Origin: Gremmenia infestans
Lineage: Eukaryota; Ascomycota; Leotiomycetes; Helotiales; Hamatocanthoscyphaceae
DNA length: 64,000 nucleotides
NCBI GenBank assembly: GCA_032629725.1
Contig: JAFEVB010000002.1
Location: 124,001 to 188,000, forward strand
Direction: 5' to 3'
Program-made: the position numbers and the translations under genes
Notes under the pieces: generated by a model
The model's input: the letters and a program-made list of their open reading frames with translations, nothing else
Told to the model about the DNA's origin: nothing
Database searches by the model: none
Part shown: positions 12,301-24,381 of the stretch, in pieces
How positions within the stretch are numbered: the first letter of the stretch is position 1
Layout: each line of letters starts with the position of its first letter

Positions 12301-14333
12301 CTCGTCAAATCAACCCTCGGGAGCCGCTCCCAAAGCTCTCAGAGGACCCACAGCTAGTGATACGGCTGATTTGAGCCGGAGAATAGGCGACATTTCCGTT
12401 TATAAGTATTACCTTCATGCCATCGGTTGGAAAAATGTTACTATTAGCATTGTTACCTCTTTCGTCTACATGTTCTGCTCAATATTTCCTCGTAAGGATA
12501 TCCGATTTCAAACTTTTCGGGTGCTGACTAGATCGCAGCTTTGTGGTTAACCTGGTATGCCAATGGCACGGTCTCAAGTCTGCCGCTCTTCATCAGCATT
12601 TATGCCGTATCTGCAATTATAGCACTCTGTGCAATTGCGCTGGTTTTATTGTAAGTTCAGACTTCCAAGCGAGGATTAGAACTTCTGTTAATAAGTAAAC
12701 AGTAACTTATACATGCGCATCACACCGGAATCTGGGGCTCGATTACATAAAGTCCTGCTTCGATCGGTGATGGGGGCTCCCCAGTCATTTTTCGACGAAA
12801 CAGACTCTGGGATTACCTTGAATCGCTTCAGTCAAGACATGACTATCATAGACGGACAGTTACCTATATCAGCAGTGTTGTCATTTTCATGTGAGCAATT
12901 CTCTGATCTGAGGTAAGCTTCAATTGACGTTCGATCTAGCTGCTTTACGCTGTCTAGGTGCAATGGCTCTCATTGCTGTCGGTTCGACCTACATGGCTAT
13001 TACATGTCCAGCTCTAATACTCGCAATCTATTTCCTGCAGAAGTACTACCTACGAACTTCGAGACAGCTAAGGTTTCTTGATTTGGAGTGTAAAAGTCCT
13101 CTATATACTCATTTTGCTGAGACACTAGAGGGTCTCTCAACTATTCGAGCTTTCGGTTGGCAAGAAAGCTTCATTTCAGAGAATTTGGAACGACTGGACA
13201 ACTCTCAGCGGCCTTCTTATATGCTCTATTGCATACAGAGATGGCTCAATCTCGTGCTACAGCTTCTGATTACTGTTATGGTTGTGATTGTCATGGCACT
13301 GGCTACGAGTCTGACCAAAACCACGAGTGGTGGCCAACTGGGAATATCACTCAGCTCTGTGATATCTTTCAATTCAACTCTCGCGATGTTGCTACTGTTC
13401 TGGACTCAGCTAGAGACATCTTTGGGAGCAATTGCGCGACTGAAGGGTTTTGAGGAAGGGACGCTGTCAGAAAATAAGCCGCAGGAAACTTTCGTACCGA
13501 ATGTAGAGTGGCCGGGTTCTGGTGCTATCGAATTCAAAAATGTCTCCGCATCCTATGGGTAAGTACTTCATATAATCAGAAATCAAATGTCTGACATTAC
13601 AAAGGCAAAGCGCACCAGCCCTTCGAGACATATCTTTCTATATCAACGCCGGAGAGAAAGTAGGCATCTGCGGTCGAACTGGAAGGTAAGTAAAAAGCAA
13701 CCCTCTGATTCTACATGGCTGATATTCAGAAGTGGGAAATCTTCACTCCTCTCGGTTCTTCTCCGTATAATCGATATCGATTCCGGTTCTCTCATTATCG
13801 ATGGTCTAGACCTAGAACTCATTCGTCGCGAAACACTACGGTCCCGTCTCATCACCATACCCCAGGACCCATTTATTCTCTCCGGATCTGTCCGTCTCAA
13901 TGCCGACCCAAGTGGCAACGCCGGCGACGAATCCATCATCGCAGCTCTGGCAAAGGTTGGGCTCTGGGATATCCTGAAATCTCGAGGCGGTCTCGAGGCA
14001 AATATGAATACCAACCCGTTGTCTCAAGGCCAGCTGCAGATTTTCTGCCTCGCGAGGGCCATCTTAAGATCCGGAAAGGGGAAAATCTTGGTACTAGATG
14101 AGGCAACGAGTAGTGTTGATTCGGAGACGGACCTGCTGATGCAGAGACTGATCCGAGAGGAGTTCAATGAGTGTACCGTGTTGACAGTTGCACATCGTTT
14201 GGACACGATTATGGACTCGGACCGGGTGATTGTTTTGGATGCTGGGAGGTTGGTGGAGACGGGAAGCCCAGAGGAATTGATGAAGCGTGAGGGGGCATTC
14301 TGGGGGCTGAGAGGAGGAAGTCATAGTGATTGA
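9364..14333 (+). CDS. ABCC-type (MRP/YCF1-like) ABC transporter
   Basis: A full-length ABC exporter of subfamily C, expected to move organic anions, conjugates or toxic compounds across the plasma or vacuolar membrane using ATP. Thirteen exons join in frame to about 1446 residues: 9364-9576, 9634-10156, 10216-10442, 10489-10768, 10845-11054, 11103-11870, 11921-12076, 12132-12491, 12539-12650, 12703-12890, 12940-13558, 13605-13685, 13730-14333. Order: TMD0 helices, TMD1, NBD1 (Walker A GIVGSGKSTLL at about residue 635, LSGGQKQR, Walker B VNILDDV), linker, TMD2, NBD2 (Walker A GRTGRSGKSS split by an intron, LSQGQLQ, Walker B ILVLDEATSSVD, HRLDT). NBD1 has D instead of E after Walker B, as is usual in ABCC proteins. 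The intron inside the NBD1 signature region is odd (see findings). Substrate unknown. Confidence 0.88.
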
Positions 14334-14718
14334 GATAGGATAGAGTGGAGCTCTGAGCCTGTTTATAAACACAAGGATGGATGTCTTTAATTCAGAAGAT
14401 GGCAGACGACAATGCCGAATCCAACTACATTTTAGGTATGGCTAGACTAGACTCGCCTACTGTAACAGCCATATAGTTGTCTGCTGACTTGTCATAAATA
14501 TCATGGTGGCACAGATTTTCTGTCATTAACCCCGCTGCGCCAGCCTCAAATCAATCCAACTCTGCATCTCCACAAGCAATTCCATCGCATTCCTTGCTCC
14601 TCAATCGAAATCGCGAAATCGCACTCCCAGAACCATCCAAAATACTTCTCAACCTCTATCTTCCTACCTACTGTACATATCTTCGAAATCTAGCCACTCA
14701 CTCTATCGCTCGCTCAAC

Positions 14719-14972
14719 ATGATACACACCCACGACGTAGAATCCAGCGCAGCTATCGCATCAACCCCAGACCCAGACTCAGTCCCAAGCTCACACTCAG
14801 ACCCACAACCTGTAAGCTAAGTCTCGTCTCCCCCTACATAGTACATAGTAGAACCCCCCCCCCGCTGACTAGCTATACTAACCTCTACCAGCAGATAATC
14901 CTCCACCACGACGCCACCCCTGCACTTCCAGATCTAACCCCCCATCACCAGCTCCCTCATACCCACCCCTAG
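14719..14972 (+). CDS. Possible small protein (low support)
   Basis: ATG 14719 follows a CT-rich leader. It opens MIHTHDVESSAAIA and would splice at GTAAGC (14813) to an acceptor near 14891, ending at a TAG near 14970, giving under 60 residues rich in Pro, His, Ser and Asp. A hydrophobic stretch (GILITITVTLLL) lies further downstream at about 15024-15060 in another frame and might belong to a longer spliced form. There is no homology I recognise. Confidence 0.2.
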
Positions 14973-17900
14973 ACTACAACACCATAGCGCCATCGCCAGC
15001 TCCAAAATACCCTAACGTCTCAAGGCATACTCATAACCATAACAGTGACACTACTCCTACGCCTGTGCGCCGAGACCGGGGCATTGCAGCCTGTGGTAGG
15101 AGAATTTGGGTCCGGGGACAAGTTTGAGAGTTTTTGCGAGCTTTTTTTGGTGTTGTTTTCTCTGACGATGGTTTTTGGGGGTTTTTGTGACGTTAAGAGC
15201 TGTGGGGGAAGGGGAAGGAATGATCCGTTTTTTGGTTCAATTTAGATCGCTTTGGTTTGAGTTGATTCGCTTCAGTTTTCATTGGTTTGCTTTGCTTTTA
15301 GCGTGGAGAGTTTGTAGGTTTCTAGAATAGATGAGTTATTACAAGGGGCAGAGGGAAGGTTTTGTTTTATATCAAAGAGGTTCTATATGGTGATGGTGGT
15401 TAAGGGGCCCGGGCAGTTATCTGCTTTGTAGTCTTTGTATAGCTGGCGTTTTTTATGGTATGGTATCTGCTCCGGGTCGCATTTTGGCTTTTGGCGAGTA
15501 GTTTGACCTGCTGTTCTAGTTGGGAGCAAATCATCTCCTTAGCGGCATATATGTTAATCCGCAAAACGCATTTGTATAATATAGCAATCGATATGGGAAG
15601 TGTGCGGACCCTGATATGCAGTTGCGCGGGTTAATTCGAAGGTCATCAGGTCAGCTTGAGAGTCACGTTCATATCCGCTATTAATCTGACACCCATTATA
15701 TCACATTCCGATTCTAGCTCACCTGTCATCCTTTCTGCTCCAATAGGACCAATAATTATCCGCTGGCTTCTGAGATATTGCAGACAGATGAATTCCATAG
15801 AGTGCTTAAAGGAATTGAGTGAATGTCTTGATTGTTTGGGGGGAACTTGACAACAAGATTGCAAATGACGATAGCTTTTCTGTGATTCGATTGCGAAGAA
15901 ATGTAAGTACAGCTTAAGTATTACGTTAAAATCCCGCATTAATCAATATACATAGTCTAGTCTACAACTTATGTTCATAACACTTTTGTACCCCCCACGT
16001 CAAAAGTTCTTTTCGATCTGTCTCTATCCCATCATAGCGTAGAGTAAACCTCAAAGAACTTATTCATATAGAAGTGGCAGTTGAAGTAGTTGACTATTAG
16101 GAATGGAATGTTTTTCCAGCGGAGGATCACTAAAGAATCTTCTAGCAGTAAATAAATCTCGGTATAAGCGTATAAATAATAATTATTGTTCTCTGAGAAG
16201 AACATATCAACAGACATGGTATGTAATTCAAACAGGGCTTAAATGCTGCTCCATTGAGGGACATACTAGTGTATGTGAATAGTCTGCTCCAAAATGCCAA
16301 CGAGAGAGATCATGGCATGATCATCAAGCCATAGTATCATCCTTCCGGGAAAGAGTTCTGAGCTTCAGTGCAAGTGGAATGTAATTACAGCACTACATTG
16401 ATGACAGCAAACTTCGAAATCCTTCGCTCGTCAAAAAGAAGGCTTTGGAATCGGTTCCTACTGTTAGGAGCTGGGGACGACGGAATTGTTTGTGTCTGAA
16501 CGCCTGCAGGATATAGCGTTTGACAAAGCATCATTTGGGGTTATTAGAAAGGGTAAAATGACAGATTTGAGGCGCTTATAACATTTCATATAAAGCTCAA
16601 CTATGTAACAAGTAGGGTAGTTACTTCGGCTTGAAAATAACAACGACCGGCCTGTTTTGTTATCGAACGTGGCTGATATATATGTGGTTCAAGACGTAAC
16701 CTTTTACTATTATCCGTATACTAGTGGTGGGGTAATTTGACTGTAGAGGATTGATTGACAGCAAGTACGACTTTGGCAGGAATGTAAAAACCTTTCATAA
16801 AGAATAAAATGCAGATATATGCAGACCTCGGAAGAAACGTACAAAATAATAGTCCCCCCAACACACCTTACCTAACTCTCACTCTCTTTCTCAATCGAAC
16901 CATACATATCCCCACCTTCCATTCCGGAAAAGCCTCCGTTCCCAACCCCTCCCCTCACCTCGGCCAATAACATGCTCCCAAAGTCTGAAGACATACCCCA
17001 CAACGCCGAAGCCGAAAGTGTCGTGTGCTCTTCCCCTCTCCGGAAAAGACGGGATGAGAAGGGTGACTAAACTAAACCAAACCTGAACTGTCCGAATACC
17101 ACTTCGTATAAACTTATACAAGTAAAAAGAAAAGAAAAGAAAGTCTTGGCTTTCTGCCATGCCGTGTACAAGTACCGCCGAGTGATAGGATGGGATAGTT
17201 ATGTAAAAAACACTATGTCATGTTTCTATTTACGTGTACTGTATGGAATAAGACTTGTCTTGACTCGTAGATTTGGAATATTCATGAGTCATTTATCAGC
17301 TTTATGGATAGTTAAACGGTATATACGTGGGTATTCTTATACGAAGTAGTAAGCGCTGAGGATGCAAGGAAACCTCTTCATCCGTACTTTGTATAAAACT
17401 ACCTGGTGATTACTCCGTAAGGTGTTTCTCGGTCTCGGTGATATCGTACTTAGTAGGATGAAAGCAAAGCCAGCACGCCTGCCGCATGCATGCTGCGGGT
17501 GAGGAGGTGAGGCTCGCGCTACGGCGATAGTGTAGTGATAATCATCGATAGCGATAACAAGCCTATCGGATTCCCTGTCATGTTCACCGCCGCACACGAT
17601 TGTTGGGATTCTCTCCTGATCAATAGGAACAATGTAGAAAGGACTGAAAGACAAAGCAACAGAATCATCAAATCGTAATATAAAGTGAGCTTATACAAAA
17701 ACTCGTATTATTATTGAAGTTACTTCGTATGAGCATATCATATACTCCACTGCCATGCTCCACGTTGACATACGCCAGCCATGTCATCAACCACCACCAC
17801 CATCCCCCCAGGTCTCGAACCGGCATCTACGGAACCCTACACCCCCAACACCGAATCACATCCCCAGCTGCGGTCCACCATGCATATGTATTGGCTGCCG

Positions 17901-18371
17901 GGGATCAATAAGCTCTTGACTATTGCTCCGTAACTCCTAGACCGGCGGATGCGGATATTTCGGGATTGTATTTGCAATGCAATGCATTTATCGACTGAGT
18001 CTGCCTTTATTATTGACGGTGCCGATTTATCAGCACCAACCTCCATCTCTTTGTTCCTGACCTGACCTGTCCTGTCTTACATCACATCCATGGATCCTAT
18101 AAGGTACGAGTAGTCGGCACCCGTTACTTGCCCTACTCCTCCCTTCTATTCGACTGTGTCGAATATCCCTTCGCTGAGCGTTTCTCCATGTCCTGCTGAA
18201 ACAAGCCCCATCAAAAGCTCCGCCGGCGTCGTCGAGCTCCAGATCTATCCCACCATATATTACCATTACTATTTACTCCAGCAGAGCCGGGAGAAGAATA
18301 TCCTTCTAGATTGGAGAGTTTGAAGTGGAATTGGGATTGGAATTGGAATTAGAACTAGAAGGTGGACGGAC
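14973..18371. other. Long non-coding stretch, no gene seen
   Basis: About 3.4 kb with no frame of convincing coding character on either strand. AT content is raised, and short motifs such as TACTCCGTA and ACTTCGTAT recur here and elsewhere in the window (for example 25604 and 44034). A GCATGCATGC palindrome lies near 17484. The last 300 bases form the 5' flank of the Vps62-like gene. Confidence 0.5.
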
Positions 18372-19994
18372 ATGTTTTATCTACGACGCTTTATAATCGT
18401 CATCGTCCTCATCGTCGCCAGCTACTTCGCCCTCACCGCCCTGCACAAGCACCTCGACCCCAATAAACACAAGCCCGACGAGGCTCGCGAAGATGCGCGC
18501 TGGATCGCGACATCGCAGCACTGGCTAGATCGCCAGGCGTGTCGTTGGATGGGCTTGTGCGGCCTCTCCCACTACCATCCCGATCCTGCCGCAAGGTCGT
18601 GGAGTAAAAAGAGGGCGGGTCAGGATATACTGTTGGAGCATGAGGAGGATGTATATGGGGAGAAGATTGATTGGGAGGAGATTATTGGGGGTGGTGGGGG
18701 ACCAAGTGAGTGGGATGGTGACGAGAGAGTTTTGAAGGATGTCCCGCAATTTGTGCTGGATCATGCGCCGCTGGTACATCTATATTCCAAAGAAGAGTTT
18801 TGGCCGTCGGATATTTCGGAGCATATCTCGCATATCACGCCCCATCTCAACCATACGAAAATGAATTCGAGCAGGCCCCGGCACAATGTCCATAACTTGC
18901 ACGAGCTGAATTCTGGCAATCAAGGGAGAGCCATGTTCTTGCATAGCAAAGACGACGTAGAACAACGCCCAGATTGGCTGGGGAGCGCATACAACAAACC
19001 AATTCCCTACCCAGATGAAGCAGAAGTGGAAGAGGAGGAAGAGGTAGATACATACACCGAGTTCACAGACAAAAAGTCCAAGGAGATTGGAAAGGAATTC
19101 TGGTTTGATCCCGACGGCTTTGCACCTAAGCAGTCACCACCCCTCTCCTCATCATTCCGTTCCCAATCCACTGGCCGCCGCCGCCTCTCGATAAAGAAGT
19201 CATTAAAACAAAGGAGAAGAACTCCGGCCCTCTCTGGCCCAGGCGGCTATTCACCCGCACCCGCACACCTAGTCCTCGTAGACAAGGGACACGGAATCCT
19301 CGACGCGTTCTGGTTCTATTTCTACTCGTACAACCTAGGCACTACTGTTCTAAACGTCCGTTTCGGCAACCACGTCGGCGACTGGGAACACTCCCTCATC
19401 CGCTTCGTGGACGGAGTGCCCAAGGCGGTGTTCTTCAGCGCGCACAGTGGGGGCCTGGCGTATGCTTACAATGGCGTGGAAAAGGGCAAGGGGAAAGGGA
19501 GAGAAAATAGACCGGTACTGTACAGTGCGATGGGAAGCCACGCCATGTACGCGACGCCGGGGAAACATCCGTACGTGCTCCCGTTCGGCTTGCTCGCCGA
19601 CGTAACGGATAAAGGGCCACTATGGGATCCCGCCTTAAACTACGTCGCATACCATTACAACACTTCCATCACGCATAACCAAGACGCCAAATCCATTCCC
19701 AACTCTCTAAGTATCAGCGAAATGAAAGATATTCTTCAGCCGGCAAGCTGCAATCCCAAGGCCCCGATGGGCTGGTGGTGGTACAAGGGACATTGGGGCG
19801 ACAAGTTTTACGAGCTGGGCGATTTCCGGCAGTGGCGGTTCGTGGGGCAGTATCATTATGTGAATGGGCCGTACGGACCGCGGTATAAAAATCTGGGACG
19901 TAGTAAGCCGTGCCAGAGTGGCGATCGCTGTACCATTCTGGAGAGTATTGAGCAGGGGAAGGGGAGGAGTTGGGTTGGGAGGAAGAGGAGATAG
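18372..19994 (+). CDS. Vps62-like protein (vacuolar protein sorting-associated 62 family)
   Basis: A single-exon 540-residue protein. An N-terminal membrane anchor lies at about residues 7-25 (FIIVIVLIVASYFALTAL). After a charged, partly disordered region comes the Vps62 domain, about residues 295-510. Recognisable blocks are LVLVDKGHGILDAFWFYFYSYNLG, NHVGDWEHSLIRF, FFSAHSGG, YSAMGSHAMYATPGKH and WWWYKGHWGDKFY. Yeast Vps62 was linked to cytoplasm-to-vacuole protein targeting, but the biochemical role of the family is unclear, so function here is inferred from family only. Translation from ATG 18372 puts the anchor at the extreme N-terminus, supporting this start. Length is typical of filamentous-fungal members. 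Confidence 0.85.
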   Translation: MFYLRRFIIVIVLIVASYFALTALHKHLDPNKHKPDEAREDARWIATSQHWLDRQACRWMGLCGLSHYHPDPAARSWSKKRAGQDILLEHEEDVYGEKIDWEEIIGGGGGPSEWDGDERVLKDVPQFVLDHAPLVHLYSKEEFWPSDISEHISHITPHLNHTKMNSSRPRHNVHNLHELNSGNQGRAMFLHSKDDVEQRPDWLGSAYNKPIPYPDEAEVEEEEEVDTYTEFTDKKSKEIGKEFWFDPDGFAPKQSPPLSSSFRSQSTGRRRLSIKKSLKQRRRTPALSGPGGYSPAPAHLVLVDKGHGILDAFWFYFYSYNLGTTVLNVRFGNHVGDWEHSLIRFVDGVPKAVFFSAHSGGLAYAYNGVEKGKGKGRENRPVLYSAMGSHAMYATPGKHPYVLPFGLLADVTDKGPLWDPALNYVAYHYNTSITHNQDAKSIPNSLSISEMKDILQPASCNPKAPMGWWWYKGHWGDKFYELGDFRQWRFVGQYHYVNGPYGPRYKNLGRSKPCQSGDRCTILESIEQGKGRSWVGRKRR

Positions 19995-21192
19995 TTTTCC
20001 TATTTCCTTCTCTTTTCTCTCCTTATCCCTACCATATTGAAGATGACGATGACGACGATCAGATGATTACGATTGAAATTCAGAGACAGAAAGATTGATT
20101 TACTTAGAAGGAGAGGCGTTTTTGGTGTCATTTCATTTCTCTTGCTCATGCTCTTATTGGCATCCGGTGCTTGAGAGGGTTGCTTCCACATTTTACGTTT
20201 TATCATATATGATTGATTGGATTGGATTGATGCAAAGCGGTATAGTAAGTATATGGCGTTCGAGATTCGAGTCGACCGATTGAATTATACCATGTACGTC
20301 TAATTATCTTTTTCTCGAGATGAGTATCTATGTATGTATGTATCTACTATATATATAGAATGGATATATGCTTTATATGGGTTTTTGGGGAGGACTTCTC
20401 TCTACTTGGAAGGTAGGTATGTGATTAAGAACAAGAAGAATAAACGTGGCGAGGGTTGCAGGTTGATTCATGCCGTGCATGCCATGTACCGTGGCATGGC
20501 TGTCTATGCAGGGGGGCCGGCCGATGGTTGAGCGACCGACCAGAAAGAAAGCGAAGCAAGGCTTTCTTTATTTTCCAACCTCGAGTGAGCTCAGCTCACC
20601 GACGACGCATGCCGTTCTTCACTCCCCACTCCCAACTTCCAATGAACATTTATCTTTCTGAGAGTCAATGCAAATATGTTCCTGCCTTCCTTGAAGACGA
20701 CGTGTCTTGTTTGCTTCTTTATCATCCGTCCGTCGTTTTTCATGTCCCGCGCGCGTACTGTACTTTGAAACCCGGCCTGTCTCTTTCAAATGAAATTTTA
20801 GCGGAACTTTCAGCGCTCGGTGAGAGCTTTCTGCCCACAGCCTGCGCCTTTCTGTTGGTAGATACCTAGGCAGGGTGCTATGAGGCAACATCAATCCTCT
20901 CTCTTGTTTTAAGAACTGCATGAATCAGCCTTTCCGCAGCGACCTTCACTATGGCCACTCCAGCCACAACGTTGATGCTCTAGTATTTAAAGCTTCATAT
21001 TTCGCACAATATGTCACTAAGGTATCCTCAGACAGTCTTCCACTTTCCTGCTTACAACTAAAGGCAAACGCCCTTAGCGTCTTCCGAGTCTGTGAATTCA
21101 CTTTCAAACGCGACTCCTACTAAAGATTCTTCCTCGCCTTCAACTACAAATTTACCATCAATCCCCCCCTCCGAGATCCTCAATCCAACGAA
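19995..21192. other. Intergenic, no gene seen
   Basis: About 1.2 kb. A GTATGTATGTAT tract lies near 20330, and a palindrome-rich patch with repeated CATGCC/GGCATG lies at about 20468-20505. No supported coding region is present. The 3' part is the promoter of the dynamin-family gene. Confidence 0.45.
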
Positions 21193-23547
21193 ATGGCTGA
21201 ATCCGTGTCTCCAAGGGAGTCTTCGAGCTTACCTGGCGGGTCTACAACTCCCAATAACTCGCCGACTGGCCCGGTGCAAGAAATCGCCCTCAATCCGTCT
21301 CTATCGAACCTTGAATCGAAGGACCAGCGACTCGTCCTTGATCTCATTTCGCAACTACGAAAATGCGGCCTATCCGGGGATATCTCTCTCCCGCAGATGG
21401 TTGTGTGTGGTCAGCAATCTGCCGGCAAGAGCTCGCTCCTTGAAGCCCTGACCGAAGTGCCCTTCCCTAGAAATGATGATGTTTGCACCCGATATGCCAC
21501 GGTCATTCACATCCGCAAGGCCGACACAAAATCTCTCTCTATCAAAATTATTCCTGGTGATAATCGCTCGGACAATGAAAAGGCCACGATCGTCGCGTTC
21601 GAGAAATCTATTGTGAGCTTCCGTGATTTACCAGGTGTAATGGAGGAGGCGATGGTTGTGATGGGGATCAACAAGCTTGAAAAGTCCGGCAGAATCTTTG
21701 CAGAAGATGTGCTCAGCATTGAAATAGAAGGCCCTGACCGACCTCAGCTTACGGTGGTCGACATCCCAGGCCTGATTGCAACAGCCACAGGAGGAGCTAC
21801 AGATGAAGACGTTGCCCTCGTTGGTGCCATTACCGATCGCTATATCTCGGAACCGCGCACGATATGTTTGGCTGTAGTGGCTGGTGGGAGTCACCATGCC
21901 ACTCAGACAATCTTAGAGAAAGTCAAGAAGGTTGATCCCAAGGGCAATCGGACATTGGGTATCATCACAAAGCCTGATCGCATTGACGGGGAAGGCTCAC
22001 AGCGGGTCTTTCTAGAGCTTGCACAGAATTTAGATATTCATCTAAAGCTTGGATGGCACGTTATCAAAAACCGCGAGGCTACGGAAGCTGATTACACCCT
22101 GGAACAACGCAAGGAGTCAGAGTCGAACTGGCTTTCTGGTTCTGTCTTCAAAGTCTTACCTCCTGACCATGTGGGTATTGATTGCTTGAGGAAGCGTCTG
22201 AGCCAGCTATTGTTTGAGCATATTCGCCGTGAACTCCCAAAATTGAAAGCTGAGTTGGAAGGAAAGCTGGAAACATTTGAGCAGACATTGAAGCTGATGG
22301 GCAAGTGTCGTTCAACGCCTCAGCAGTGCAAGACATTTCTGACGGAAATGAGCATGAGATATTACCAGACATGCAAGGCTGCCGTCGATGGGCACTATGA
22401 GGGCGGGTATTTTCACCAAGGCATCGAATACAATTCGAATACTACAACGATATCGCGGAGGCTCCGCGCTGTCATTCAGTCCTTGAACATTGAGTTTGAA
22501 ACTGCAGTAAGGAAGCATGGTCGCAAATACAACATCGCTAATATGGCCACCAACGAATCGGCTTCAAATGATAATGAAGAGGATGACGATGGTGAAGATT
22601 ATGACGATGACGAAAACGAAGAAAATGATATCGACACCTCAGACGACGTATCTGGCTTCCAGTGGCCCAGTGAGCCAGAAACCATGAGCAAGGCAGCTGC
22701 TCTAGTGTGGGTCCAAAAGAAGATGAAGTCCACACGAGGAAAGGAACTAGTCGGGAACTTCAATCCCCTGCTTATTGGAGAGCTGTTTTGGGAGCAATCA
22801 TCTAGGTGGCATGGATTTGCAGCGGCTCATATAGAGCGGATTGCCAATGTATGCGCTTATCTCCTCAAGAATCTATTGACAGAGGAGTGTCCACCGGATA
22901 TACACGATCGGGTTTGGAATATCATCGAAGATACTTTGAAGCGTCGCAGACAGGCTGCGGACGATGAACTTGCGAAAATCAAAGAGGACCTCGAAGATCA
23001 TCCAACAAACTACAACCACTATTATACAGATGATATCACCAAGTTCCGTCGGGCAGAACAGGCAAAGCTTCTTACGGAAGCTGTGGAGGAAGCTACTACT
23101 ACTACACTGGACCGCCATCACCAGAGGGGTACCACTGTGAATATACCCAAGGCAATCGCAAGTTTCACAAAAGGCTGCAACGCAGACATGGAGTCATACG
23201 CCAGCGAAGAAGCCCTAATGTCCCTAATGTCTATCTACAAAGTAAGCAACCCTCATCCTCACACCATTCCTCCTTGTGCTTCCACTCAACACTCCCGCTA
23301 CTAGGTCAAACAAAAAGTCTTCGTCGACGTCATCACCGTCCAAGTCATCGAGCGCCATATCGTCCGCAGACTCGAAAGGATCTTCTCGCCTATTATCGTC
23401 AGTGAAATGGCGGACGAGGAGGCTATGAGTATTGCTGGTGAGCCTTTGGAAGCGCAAGATGAGAGGGCTCGTCTTGGGGTGAAGATTGACAAGTTGCGGG
23501 AGGGCCGGGCTGCGTTCAGGAAGTTGGTGGGCGGCAGGTTGCGTTGA
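21193..23547 (+). CDS. Dynamin-family GTPase
   Basis: Large GTPase of the dynamin superfamily, most like fungal Mx/Vps1-type proteins. Two exons, 21193-23241 and 23305-23547, give 763 residues. G motifs: P-loop GQQSAGKSSLLEAL (about residue 77), a Thr switch in the DDVCTRYAT segment, DIPGLI (about 190) and TKPDR (about 258). The helical middle/stalk region follows, and the second exon carries the GED-like tail (VFVDVITVQVIERHIVRRLERI). There is an acidic Asp/Glu/Asn insert at about residues 455-483 in the stalk region, probably a disordered loop. No PH or Pro-rich domain is seen, as in fungal Vps1/Dnm1-type proteins. Membrane fission or remodelling is expected from the family; the target organelle cannot be told. 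Confidence 0.88.
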
Positions 23548-24381
23548 ATGGTGGGGGTGGGGGTACTGTACTTTGGAGTATGTCTAAGGACTTTGGTTTG
23601 GTGATACAGTATGTGATGAGATTTTGGTTGCGAGTAGGTTTTGTGTTGATTCTTCTTTCGAGTCTTGGGCTCCAGGATTTGTGCCTTTCTATGTGGAAAG
23701 TCGAGTTTTAGACTTGGTGTTCTTGGAGATTGATAATTATTTCTTTTGCTTGTAATGGCAACGCAGTGTCGTAACGCTTTCTCAAGCGTATATCAAAGCA
23801 ATTGAACTATTCCCATGGAAACCCGGGTGCAATTCAGGAGGTAAGCATATGCTTCAAGTTTTGTCGCTAGGTGTGATTATGTTCAGTGTGTGAAATGAGT
23901 ATTATGCACACGCTCATCATGTTGCAAGATCGCTAGGGAAAGGGCTCTAGCCATACGGATTATACTTCTTTCGCTTTGATTTCCTCTGAATTGCTAAATT
24001 TTTAAAAAATTTTGGCATCTATAGAATGAGCTCACGTGCCGAGCCCCTATCAGCACATTGATCGCTTAAATAGGCGTAGCCTAGGTAAATTGTCAAAACT
24101 TTGCTTTTGTGGCCCGTCCTTCTCATTTACTCGCATTCAACAGACTCGCTGCCTAGAGACATCATTATCCACAAACAGTCATTCTTGTATATATATCATT
24201 GCTTCTCGGTGTTTTCCAAGACTTCTCTTGAATCCCCAAGTTCACCGAGCTCAAGCACGTGACTATCCTCCTTCCCCCGTCTCGCAGCCTTCGTTTTGCT
24301 CTGAATTAGGCCACTCGTTGGTTCCTTCACATCAACCTCATACCCCCCTTTCCTTTCCTTCAACAAATACAAATTTCAATC
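23548..24381. other. Intergenic, no gene seen
   Basis: 3' flank of the dynamin gene and promoter of the secretory KDEL protein. A CT-rich leader directly precedes ATG 24382. No RNA gene or coding signal was found. Confidence 0.4.

Noticed and set aside
9364..14333. The ABC transporter as a pseudogene, because its open frames are short and many
   Set aside because: All breaks can be explained by GT-AG introns of 42-76 bases, the exon lengths sum to a multiple of three, and the Walker, signature and H-loop motifs are intact.
17803..17835. TTCGAG-like T-arm near GGTTCGAGACC on the minus strand, looked at as a possible tRNA
   Set aside because: No matching acceptor or anticodon arms around it and the T stem does not pair.
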